Shown: positions 1 through 7,348 of the stretch, piece by piece
How the letters are laid out: each line of letters starts with the position of its first letter
Position numbering within the stretch: the stretch's first letter is position 1
NCBI GenBank assembly: GCA_011773515.1
Contig: WVXK01000027.1
Location: 2,525-38,701 of the forward strand
Direction: 5' to 3'
From: Deltaproteobacteria bacterium
GTDB taxonomy: Bacteria; Desulfobacterota; Deferrimicrobia; J040
Length of the DNA stretch: 36,177 nucleotides
Notes under the pieces: generated by a model
What the model was told of the DNA's origin: nothing
The model's input: only the letters and a program-made list of their open reading frames with translations
Database searches by the model: none
Made by a program: the position numbers and the translations under genes

Positions 1-306
1 TCGAGGGGGACAGCCCCGGGAAGGTACAGAAGGTAACCACGGACAGGGGTGAGATCCCCGGCCGAGTAAAACGAGATGAGGATAAAGGACGATAGGGTCA
101 TGTTGATTCCCCTCGGGAAACTGCGCTCCGTCCTTTCAACACTTCCCCGGGATAAAAAAATGGTGGCGTTCTGCAAGACATCCCTGAGGGGATACGAGGC
201 GAGCACGATCCTCAAGGGGGGAGGGGTAAAAGACGTGGCGTTCATGGACGGGGGATTGATCATGTGGCCCTTCGAGGCGGACCGGTCCCCCCTGCCGGAA
301 AAGTGA
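1..306 (+). pseudogene. Decayed remnant of a CoA-disulfide-reductase/rhodanese fusion
   Basis: The open frame from ATG 76 to TGA 304-306 encodes the C-terminal two thirds of a rhodanese domain. It has the active-site loop CKTSLR and ends in the typical GGLIMWPFE segment. The N-terminal half of the domain (the DVR and GHIPGA part) is missing, and an in-frame TAA at 67-69 blocks any extension upstream. Bases 3-65 read in another frame give a peptide (VTTDRGEIPG) resembling the flavin reductase part of CoA-disulfide reductase/rhodanese fusions. This looks like an internal deletion and frameshift in such a fusion, or an assembly artefact. The rhodanese part is clear; the reductase part rests on a short match. 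ATG 76 has no good ribosome binding site, so a functional short protein is unlikely. Confidence 0.45.
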
Positions 307-375
307 TTTTACCTGGCAAATAGGCGTTTTATTAACTATAATTCCTTTTAGGAGCAAGGACTTTCAGGTCACTGC

Positions 376-405
376 TTGACAAGGGATTGTTTTCTTGCGT
401 ATAAT
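376..405 (+). promoter_or_regulatory. Near-consensus sigma70 promoter for the aminomutase gene
   Basis: TTGACA at 376-381 and TATAAT at 400-405 are both exact consensus hexamers, separated by 18 bases. Transcription would start near 412 and leave a leader of about 85 bases before the radical SAM gene. No operator-like palindrome is obvious around it. Confidence 0.7.
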
Positions 406-496
406 AAGAGTCCATTTACGGAAAACAAGTAACATGTAGTCCAGGATAAGACGGTGGACACGGATTCACGATTATCCAGAATTGCCCGGTCTTGTT

Positions 497-1642
497 ATGC
501 ACTGGAGAGACGCACAAAGGGAAAACATAACCTCTGTCGAAGAGCTCAGGAAAATTCTCCCCCTGGGCCGGAAGGAGTACTTTACCCTTAAGAGCATTCA
601 GCGCAACTACCCGATTAATATAACCCGGTATTACCTTTCCCTCATAGATCCCCAAGACAAAGACGACCCGATCAGGAAAATGGTCATTCCCTCTATCGAA
701 GAGGTAGCGGGCAGGGGGTACATGGATACGAGCGGTGAGCTCGATAACACCAAGGTCGCGGGGCTGCAGCACAAATACCGGCAGACCGCCCTCCTGCTGC
801 TGACGAACTACTGCTTTGCAAACTGCAGGTTCTGCTTTCGGAAACGGTTCGTCGGCGTAAGGGACGATGAGATCTTAAGGGACGCAAAAAAGGCCCTGGC
901 CTACGTCCGGGAGCGGCCCGAGATCACGAACCTCCTTCTGTCGGGAGGCGACTCCCTGTCTCTGAACAACAGGGTGATCTCCAGGATCCTGTCCGAATGC
1001 GATTCCATACCCCACGTAAAGTACATACGGCTGGGGACGAGGGTTCCCGTGGTATTCCCCGAGAGGGTGCTCACCGATCCCGGCCTCCTCAAGATATTGA
1101 AGCGGCACAGCAGGGCCGAGAGGAAACTGATAATCCAGACGCACTTCAACCACCCCCGGGAAATAACGAAAGAGTCGTCCCGCTGCGTTGAAAAGCTCCT
1201 GAAAAATGGCGCGCTCGTGCACAACCAGACGGTTCTTCTCAAAGGCGTTAACGATGCCCCCGACGTCATTACTGACCTGAAGAGGAAGCTCATCTCCATC
1301 GGGGTCCATCCCTACTACCTTTTCCAGTGCAGGCCTGTCCGGGGAACCCTCCACCTGCAGGTTCCCATCGTGAGGGGATACAAGATAGTCGAGGCTGCGA
1401 AGGCCTCCCTTTCCGGGCCGGCAAAGATGTTCAGGTACATCATGTCTCATCGCACCGGCAAGATAGAGATCGTGGGCCTCGATGAGGAGAGGGTCTTTTT
1501 CAAGTACCATCAGGCAAAGAACAGGAAGAAGTTCGGCCGCTTTTTCTCGCTTCCCCGGGTAGATTACGCGTGCTGGCTCGACGAGTTCATTCATCCCCAC
1601 GAGATACAGCAGGAAGCTTCGGGCGACCTGCGGGTCGATTGA
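497..1642 (+). CDS. KamA-family radical SAM aminomutase, substrate uncertain
   Basis: This is a radical SAM, PLP-dependent 2,3-aminomutase homologue of 381 aa. Seen in the sequence: the [4Fe-4S] motif CFANCRFC with Cys106, Cys110 and Cys113; Arg115, matching the Arg that binds the substrate carboxylate in lysine 2,3-aminomutase; a GGD SAM-binding motif at 150-152; and Lys322 in a TGK context at the place of the PLP lysine. The Asp that holds the substrate side-chain amine in lysine aminomutase (the QCD motif) is Arg279 here (QCR), and the second such Asp also appears absent, with Ser near 317. The substrate is therefore probably not lysine; a glutamate-type substrate is one option. The start is uncertain: ATG 497 was chosen, TTG 482 is in frame, and neither has a clear ribosome binding site. 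An extension of about 40 residues follows the PLP region. The gene stands alone upstream of the trehalose operon. Confidence 0.85.
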   Translation: MHWRDAQRENITSVEELRKILPLGRKEYFTLKSIQRNYPINITRYYLSLIDPQDKDDPIRKMVIPSIEEVAGRGYMDTSGELDNTKVAGLQHKYRQTALLLLTNYCFANCRFCFRKRFVGVRDDEILRDAKKALAYVRERPEITNLLLSGGDSLSLNNRVISRILSECDSIPHVKYIRLGTRVPVVFPERVLTDPGLLKILKRHSRAERKLIIQTHFNHPREITKESSRCVEKLLKNGALVHNQTVLLKGVNDAPDVITDLKRKLISIGVHPYYLFQCRPVRGTLHLQVPIVRGYKIVEAAKASLSGPAKMFRYIMSHRTGKIEIVGLDEERVFFKYHQAKNRKKFGRFFSLPRVDYACWLDEFIHPHEIQQEASGDLRVD

Positions 1643-1722
1643 ACCCACCCCACAATACCTTCAACATGAGATGGTTCAGGGCCTTTCGGCGATTTTCCTA
1701 TACCCTCTTCGCCTTTCATGCC

Positions 1723-1751
1723 TTGATAGAACAGGCCTTTTCGATTATCCT
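1723..1751 (+). promoter_or_regulatory. Possible sigma70 promoter of the trehalose operon
   Basis: TTGATA at 1723-1728 and TATCCT at 1746-1751 are 17 bases apart in the 131-base gap before otsA. The -10 matches consensus at only four of six positions and the leader would be very short, so this is tentative. GGGAG at 1761-1765 is the otsA ribosome binding site. Confidence 0.3.
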
Positions 1752-1773
1752 TTAAATCATCGGGAGCAAATCG

Positions 1774-3234
1774 ATGGAAAACCCTTCGGAAACGGTTCGT
1801 GATCTTCCCCGAAACGTCGCGGGGAGGCGGATTCTGCTCATTTCCAACAGGCCCCCCTATACGATGAGAATGAGAAAGGGGGAGGTTGATCTCGTGCGCG
1901 GGGCGGGCGGACTCGTCACCGCCCTTGACCCGGTCATGAAAAAAAGCGGGGGGGTGTGGTTCGGCCTCGTGCGAGACGAGAAGAAGGATTTGCCCGCCGA
2001 GGTGCGGGTGGAGGGTGATGACGCCACGAGCCCGGGCTATAACATACAGTACATCACGGTTGACTCCAAGTATATCGATGGGTTCTACCGCGGCGTGTCG
2101 AACAGGACCCTCTGGCCCCTTTTTCACTGCTTCCTCGGGAATACGGTCTTCAAGAAGGAGCACTGGCGGACCTACCTGCACGTGAACTGGCGCGTATACC
2201 AGAGCATCGTGGAGAAAATAGGGGAGGGTGACCTGGTCTGGGTGCAGGACTATCACTTCATCCCCCTCCCCAAGCTCCTGAGGGAGAGTTCCCGGAGGTT
2301 CGGCATAGGGTACTTCCTCCACATACCCTTTCCCCCGCCGGACATACTCCGTGCCCTTCCGTGGGCCACCGAAGTGCTCGAGGGAATTCTCGGCTCCGAT
2401 ATCGTTGGCTTTCACACGATGGGGTACTTAAGAAACTTTTTCGACTCCGTGGAGCACCTTCTGCATGCCGAGGTGGACAGGGAAAAGAACGAGGTGGTGT
2501 ATGCCGGAAGGAGGACCAGGTGCGGTGCTTTCCCCATAAGCATCGACTATCAGCGGTTCAAGGATGTTGCGTTGAGCACGCAGACCGGGCAGCGGGTGAG
2601 AGGGATACGGGACGCCTTCGGTGTCAGGAACATAGCGATCGGCGTCGACAGGCTCGACTACACGAAGGGCGTGGTGGAGCGGCTTCTTGCGCTGGAGAAG
2701 ATGATCGAGCGCTACCCTGACTTGAGAAAGGATTTCGTGTTTATCCAGCTCACGGTCCCTTCCAGGGAAAATGTGGCGGAATACCGGACGATGCGCAGGA
2801 CCATAGACGAGATCGTGGGAAGGATCAACGGCAGGTTTGCTGAAGGAGGGTGGGTTCCCATCCACTACTATTACCGGAGCCTGAAGTTCGATACACTGGT
2901 GGCATATTACCGGGCCGCCGACATGGGGGTGGTGACGCCCCTGCGCGACGGCATGAACCTGGTTGCGAAGGAATACGTCGTATCGAAATGCGGACTGCCC
3001 GGCTCGGTTGTGCTCAGCGAGCTTGCCGGCGCCTGCGATGAGCTCGTCGAATCCCACCTCGTCAACCCCAATGATATCGACAGCGTGGCCGACACCATGT
3101 ACGAAGCCTTAACTCTCCCCGAAGACAGGAAAGCCGAAAACATTGCGAAGCTCAATAAGAGGATTAAACAGCACGATATCTACGCGTGGCTCCACTCTTT
3201 CCTTGGTGAATGGGCTAAGATGATCGAACGATGA
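1774..3234 (+). CDS. otsA: Trehalose-6-phosphate synthase (GT20)
   Basis: The 486-aa cytoplasmic glycosyltransferase of family GT20 joins a nucleotide-activated glucose to glucose-6-phosphate, giving trehalose-6-phosphate. Visible family motifs are the N-terminal GAGGLVTAL loop (about residue 43), VWVQDYHF in the middle, and GVDRLDYTKG at 290-299, whose Arg293 and Lys298 match the phosphate-contacting pair of E. coli OtsA. TPLRDGMNLVAKE follows at 388-400 as the donor-binding loop. The length is normal for the family. ATG 1774 follows GGGAG by eight bases. The stop overlaps the otsB start (ATGA), and the phosphatase next door supports the assignment. Related GT20 enzymes make glucosylglycerol phosphate, so the acceptor is inferred from the otsB partner. 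Confidence 0.93.
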   Translation: MENPSETVRDLPRNVAGRRILLISNRPPYTMRMRKGEVDLVRGAGGLVTALDPVMKKSGGVWFGLVRDEKKDLPAEVRVEGDDATSPGYNIQYITVDSKYIDGFYRGVSNRTLWPLFHCFLGNTVFKKEHWRTYLHVNWRVYQSIVEKIGEGDLVWVQDYHFIPLPKLLRESSRRFGIGYFLHIPFPPPDILRALPWATEVLEGILGSDIVGFHTMGYLRNFFDSVEHLLHAEVDREKNEVVYAGRRTRCGAFPISIDYQRFKDVALSTQTGQRVRGIRDAFGVRNIAIGVDRLDYTKGVVERLLALEKMIERYPDLRKDFVFIQLTVPSRENVAEYRTMRRTIDEIVGRINGRFAEGGWVPIHYYYRSLKFDTLVAYYRAADMGVVTPLRDGMNLVAKEYVVSKCGLPGSVVLSELAGACDELVESHLVNPNDIDSVADTMYEALTLPEDRKAENIAKLNKRIKQHDIYAWLHSFLGEWAKMIER

Positions 3235-4037
3235 GCGTCCGTTCCGTGATCGAGAGAATCGGCAGGGATGTGAAAGAGGGGGAGCTGTCCGGCCTCTTCT
3301 TCGATTTCGACGGGACCATATCGGAAATCGTCGAGACCCCCGATAAAGCAAAAATCCTTCCCGGCGCGCGTGAGTGCCTCAAAAGGATGGCGGGCCGGGG
3401 GGACATCGTGGCGGGGGTCATTTCTGGCCGCAGCATCGACGACCTGAAAGAGCGGGTAGGGGTGCAGGGCCTCGTCTATTCGGGAAACCACGGGGCCGAG
3501 CTCGAGATCTTCGGGGAGAGGCAGGTCCTTGCCGAGAGCGGCAGCAGGCCGCTCCTCGGGAGCCTTGCCCGGGAGCTTGATGGGCTGGCGCATGCCTTCC
3601 CCGGCCTTCTCGTCGAGGACAAGGGGTATTCGGTGAGCGTCCACACGCGGCGCGTTGCGGGCACGCAACTCGAGGACGTGAAAAATCGGGTGAAAGAATC
3701 TGCCGGGAGGTTTTCTAATCTCACCGTGAGGGAAGGCAAAAGGGTCTTCGAGATCCTTCCCGTGCGCTCGGCCAACAAAGGCGAGGTGCTCCGTGTTATC
3801 ATCTCAAGGATCGAGGAAAACCGGGGTGCGGGAGTTTTCCCTGTTTACTTTGGCGATGATGTGACCGATAGGTACGTATATGAGTACCTGCGGGAAAGGG
3901 AAAGAGGGCTCTCTATATTCGTTTCCGGAAAGGACCGTGTCCATCTCGAGGCCGATTTCGAGCTTGAAGGCCCCGGGGAAGTGGTGGCGTTCATGATGGA
4001 TTTTTTAACGCTCAGCGATACGCGGAGGGAGCGGTGA
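3231..4037 (+). CDS. otsB: Trehalose-6-phosphate phosphatase (HAD superfamily)
   Basis: The 268-aa HAD phosphatase removes phosphate from trehalose-6-phosphate to release trehalose. The nucleophile motif FDFDGT gives Asp25 and Asp27. GVISGRS is the second motif, and the late acidic motif YFGDDVTDR (about 207-215) binds Mg2+, as usual for OtsB. The length matches stand-alone OtsB proteins. It starts on the ATGA overlap with otsA and ends on a GTGA overlap with the next gene, so the three are probably translated in a coupled way. Confidence 0.93.
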   Translation: MSVRSVIERIGRDVKEGELSGLFFDFDGTISEIVETPDKAKILPGARECLKRMAGRGDIVAGVISGRSIDDLKERVGVQGLVYSGNHGAELEIFGERQVLAESGSRPLLGSLARELDGLAHAFPGLLVEDKGYSVSVHTRRVAGTQLEDVKNRVKESAGRFSNLTVREGKRVFEILPVRSANKGEVLRVIISRIEENRGAGVFPVYFGDDVTDRYVYEYLRERERGLSIFVSGKDRVHLEADFELEGPGEVVAFMMDFLTLSDTRRER

Positions 4038-4699
4038 GCAGGCGGTACCGGTCAGACGAGTCGTTTCACTTCAACGAGTTTCTCAAGATCATCAAGCCCA
4101 CGGGCCAGAAGGCCCAGAGCCTGCGCGAACTTCTCAGCCTGATCAGGATGGTTGACGGCGACGTGATTTACCACCACATGTACCGGGGATATCTCCGGTA
4201 CACTCCGCAGCTCTGGGATTATCCGAACGATTTCGCGCGGTGGGCAAATAACGGCCTCGAATCGCAGATCCTGGCCGAGGGGCTTGCGAATATTAACCCC
4301 TTCGAGCAGGCAAACATCGAGGAAGTCAGGAAAAACATCATCGACGTGATCGAGGACTTTTCCTGGGAAAACCAGTACATACCCCCCGTGCGGCCGGGCT
4401 TTGAGTTTCACTTCGAGCGCTCCACGGGCATCATTATCCCAACCAACAGGTATGCCAGGACTCTCCCGCAGTTTTGCGATGCCCTTGCACGGAGCGGCGT
4501 AAGCGTCATCTATTACCATTTTTTCGAATCGAGAATCAGGCTCGGGGAGAACAAGGACGACTTCTCGAACTGGATCGAGCTCAATTTCGACCTCCCGGAG
4601 CTGGTATCCTCCATCAGGAGGATCGATTTCTACCTCTATTCCCTGGAGGACCTGCGGAAAAACTTGATCAGGATGATCAAGGACTACTTGAAACGATAA
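4034..4699 (+). CDS. DUF5752 family protein of the trehalose operon
   Basis: This 221-aa soluble protein has no signal peptide, membrane segment or recognisable catalytic motif. It resembles the DUF5752 family, often found next to trehalose synthase genes in deltaproteobacteria and Nitrospirae (recalled, not searched). The sequence is rich in aromatic and charged residues and has two similar-sounding stretches, one near 44-60 (VIYHHMYRGYLRYTP) and one near 157-172 (VIYYHFFESRIRLGE). Each is followed by a W-containing acidic segment, suggesting an internal duplication. It starts at GTG 4034, overlapping the otsB stop, and lies ten bases before treT. A role as a partner or regulator of the synthases is inferred from position only. 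Confidence 0.75.
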   Translation: MSRRYRSDESFHFNEFLKIIKPTGQKAQSLRELLSLIRMVDGDVIYHHMYRGYLRYTPQLWDYPNDFARWANNGLESQILAEGLANINPFEQANIEEVRKNIIDVIEDFSWENQYIPPVRPGFEFHFERSTGIIIPTNRYARTLPQFCDALARSGVSVIYYHFFESRIRLGENKDDFSNWIELNFDLPELVSSIRRIDFYLYSLEDLRKNLIRMIKDYLKR

Positions 4700-4709
4700 G
4701 GAGTCGGTT

Positions 4710-5927
4710 GTGCAGTTAGACGATTACATGGCCGTTGTGGGAAAACGATACGTGTCCCAGCTGAAAAGGCTTGCCGAGCCCCTGCGGGGGCTCAGGGTGG
4801 TGAACGTCAACTCCACGAAGGAGGGAGGCGGGGTCGCAGAGATCCTGAACAGGACGGTCCCCCTCATGAGCGAACTTGGCCTCAACGTTCGCTGGGAGAT
4901 CATCGAAGGGGATGCTCAGTTCTTCAGGGCAACCAAGGCGATGCACAACTCGCTACAGGGGGACAGGATTACCATATCCAGGGATGACCTCGATCACTAT
5001 GTGGAGGTGAACAGGCGCCACGGGGGCAAGATCGATTTCGACGCGGACGTTGTCGTCATCCACGACCCCCAGCCGGCCGCGCTGATCGAGAACAAGAATG
5101 CGGGTCAGCACTGGGTGTGGCGTTGCCACATCGATATTGCCCGGCCCTGGAGGGATACCTGGGAGTTTCTGAGAAAATATGTCGAACGGTACGAGTGCAG
5201 CATATTTTCCATGGCCAAGTTTTCCCAGAACCTTCCCCACCCGCAGTATATCATCGCCCCCGCGATAGATCCGCTGAGCGACAAGAACCGGGACATGCTC
5301 GACGCCGAGGCAAGGGAGATCGTGGAAAGCCTCGGTGTGAATACGGACAAGCCGCTCATCGTCCAGGTCTCGCGGTTTGACCGGTTCAAGGATCCCATCG
5401 GCGTCATCAGGGCGTTTAAGATTGCACGCAGCTTCAACGATTGCACGCTCGTTCTGGCCGGGGGAGGAGCAACGGATGATCCCGAGGGGGAGGAGGTCTA
5501 CCGCCAGGTCCTGGCTGAATCGGAGGGGGATCCCGACATCCACGTCTTAATGCTCCCCCCTGACGCGCACAAGGTTATCAATGCGATTCAGGCAGCGGCA
5601 ACGATCATCGTGCAGAAATCGACGAAGGAGGGGTTCGGCCTCACCGTCACCGAGGGGATGTGGAAGGGCAAACCCGTGATCGGGGGTGCCGTAGGGGGGA
5701 TAACGACGCAGATCTTCGATTACCTGACGGGGTTTCTCGTGCACTCCGTCGAGGGGGCTGCCTACAGGATGCGCTATGCCCTGAACCGCCCCGAGATGAT
5801 GAAAAAGATCGGGAGAAACGCGAAGGAGTTCGTGAGGACGAACTACCTCATCACGAGGAATGTGCGGGATTACCTCATTTTGTTTCACTCGATCCGGCAC
5901 GGTCACGTGGAAACCATCCAGCTTTAA
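4710..5927 (+). CDS. treT: Trehalose synthase TreT-type glycosyltransferase (GT4)
   Basis: The 405-aa GT-B glycosyltransferase resembles TreT, which makes trehalose directly and reversibly from NDP-glucose and glucose. The N-terminal domain has the family signature VNVNSTKEGGGVAE (about 32-45) and HDPQPAALI (about 113-121). The C-terminal domain has the donor-binding pair of the GT4 EX7E motif, Glu307 and Glu315 in KEGFGLTVTEG, followed by a GGAVGGI loop. It starts at GTG 4710 just after TAAGGAG at 4697-4703. As the last gene of the otsA-otsB-DUF5752-treT run, it gives the cell a second trehalose route. Trehalose phosphorylases of the same family cannot be excluded. Confidence 0.82.
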   Translation: MQLDDYMAVVGKRYVSQLKRLAEPLRGLRVVNVNSTKEGGGVAEILNRTVPLMSELGLNVRWEIIEGDAQFFRATKAMHNSLQGDRITISRDDLDHYVEVNRRHGGKIDFDADVVVIHDPQPAALIENKNAGQHWVWRCHIDIARPWRDTWEFLRKYVERYECSIFSMAKFSQNLPHPQYIIAPAIDPLSDKNRDMLDAEAREIVESLGVNTDKPLIVQVSRFDRFKDPIGVIRAFKIARSFNDCTLVLAGGGATDDPEGEEVYRQVLAESEGDPDIHVLMLPPDAHKVINAIQAAATIIVQKSTKEGFGLTVTEGMWKGKPVIGGAVGGITTQIFDYLTGFLVHSVEGAAYRMRYALNRPEMMKKIGRNAKEFVRTNYLITRNVRDYLILFHSIRHGHVETIQL

Positions 5928-5978
5928 CTTTAGAATAAAACAGGGGACGAATTTGTTTTAAAAAAACTTGTGTCATGG

Positions 5979-6000
5979 TTTTACATTATGTAAAATGTAA
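5979..6000 (+). promoter_or_regulatory. Palindromic operator candidate ahead of the metal-efflux operon
   Basis: TTTTACAT at 5979-5986 and ATGTAAAA at 5988-5995 form a perfect 8-bp inverted repeat around one base. A further ATGTAA at 5995-6000 pairs with TTACAT at 5981-5986. The site lies about 60 bases before the first efflux gene, in an AT-rich stretch. Such a palindrome fits a dimeric regulator, possibly a metal sensor, but no regulator gene is adjacent. Confidence 0.5.
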
Positions 6001-6058
6001 TGCGTGTGCGCTGGGACCCACGGTGGGGGGTCATCGTACGCGGGAGGAAAGAAAGGAA

Positions 6059-7348
6059 ATGAGACAATACATGAGAAGGACGTTTTCCGTTATGCTTTGT
6101 CTTTTCGCGCTCGTGAATGCTCTCCGGGGGCAGGCAGCAGGCGCCGATTCTGATGCCTACCTCGACGCTCTCGTCGCTGAGGCCCTCGAGAGGAACCCCG
6201 CACTTATCGAGGCGCGGGAGAGAAGCAGCGCCTCCGGGCATCTCGTTTTGCCGGCCGGGAGCCTTCCCGACCCGCAGGTCGGGTTCTCCTTCTCCAATTT
6301 TCCTACGGACACCTTTGACTTCGACCAGGAGCCGATGACGTCATTCGATCTCTTTTTCACACAGAAATTTCCTTTTCCGGGCAAATTGTCTCTCAAAGAA
6401 GAGATTGCCGATATTCGCGCGAAACAGGCGGGCAGATCCGTTTCCGAGTTCGAAAACATGCTCGTGTACAGGACCAAGCGCGCCTATTTCAGGCTCTACG
6501 AGGTGGCAAGGTCGATAGAGATCACGAAGAAAACCCAAACCGTCCTCAAGGAGTTTCTCGGGGTAGCACAGCAACGGTATGCTGTCGGAAAAGCTCTTCA
6601 GCAGGATGTGCTGCGCGCACAAACGGCGCTCTCCAACATAGAAAGGCGCCTTTTCGACCTTGACAAAATGCGGATAGAGATGATTGCGCTTATCAACACT
6701 TTCAGGGCGAGAGATGTGAACACTCCCGTGGAGGTGCCTCAAGAGCTCCCTGTTGATGAGACAGGCTATTCGGAAGAGGAACTGTTAGAAATGGCGAAGG
6801 AGTTTAACCCGACGCTCTCGCGGTTGGCGTTAAAAGTTGACGAGGGCGAAAAAAGCGTTTCCCTGGCAGAGAGGGAACTCTACCCCGATTTTGCCCTGTC
6901 CACGAGGTACCGGGTGCGTGAAGACAGGCCGGATTTCCTAACCGGTGCTGTTACACTGACCGTTCCTTTGTATGCAGCGAGGAAGCAGAGAGAGCTAATC
7001 AGCAGCAGGAGATTCGAACTGAATTCGCGTGCGAACGCCTACGAGTCGTACATGGATCAGGTGATCTTTCATATTCGCGATATCAAAAGCGATCTTTTTT
7101 CGTTGCAAAACCGGTTATCTCTCCTGATTTCGGCAGTTCTCCCCGAGGCCAGAAATACCGTGCAGTCGGCGTTGAGCTCATACAGGGTGGGAGAGCTCGA
7201 GTTCAATTCCCTCGTGAGCGCGGAATTAGACCTCTTCAGGTATGAGCTGGAACTCGAGAACCACAGGGGCAGGTACAACGAAAAGGTTGCCGAACTCTGG
7301 ATGGTTGCAGGAAAGAATTTCATCCCAAAAGAGGTTAGTCATGAGTAG
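6059..7348 (+). CDS. cusC: TolC-family outer-membrane component of heavy-metal efflux
   Basis: This is a 429-aa CusC/CzcC-like outer-membrane efflux protein, the exit duct of the Cus-type pump. The N-terminus is a signal peptide (MRRTFSVMLCLFALVNALRG, ending near AAGA). The mature part has the long amphipathic helices and the paired halves of the TolC fold, with FTQKFPFPGKLSLKEE near 101-116 typical of the heavy-metal subgroup. ATG 6059 was chosen because GGAGG at 6043-6047 and a purine-rich run precede it; upstream ATG 5975 would cover the palindromic operator. The gene overlaps the adaptor gene by eight bases. Confidence 0.85.
   Translation: MRQYMRRTFSVMLCLFALVNALRGQAAGADSDAYLDALVAEALERNPALIEARERSSASGHLVLPAGSLPDPQVGFSFSNFPTDTFDFDQEPMTSFDLFFTQKFPFPGKLSLKEEIADIRAKQAGRSVSEFENMLVYRTKRAYFRLYEVARSIEITKKTQTVLKEFLGVAQQRYAVGKALQQDVLRAQTALSNIERRLFDLDKMRIEMIALINTFRARDVNTPVEVPQELPVDETGYSEEELLEMAKEFNPTLSRLALKVDEGEKSVSLAERELYPDFALSTRYRVREDRPDFLTGAVTLTVPLYAARKQRELISSRRFELNSRANAYESYMDQVIFHIRDIKSDLFSLQNRLSLLISAVLPEARNTVQSALSSYRVGELEFNSLVSAELDLFRYELELENHRGRYNEKVAELWMVAGKNFIPKEVSHE

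Noticed and set aside
304-357. Selenocysteine read-through of the UGA ending the rhodanese remnant
   Set aside because: Read-through adds only about 17 unremarkable codons before a TAG, and the gene is already broken.
1624-1637. CGACC-TGCG-GGTCG hairpin at the end of the aminomutase gene as a terminator
   Set aside because: It lies within the coding sequence and has no T run after it.
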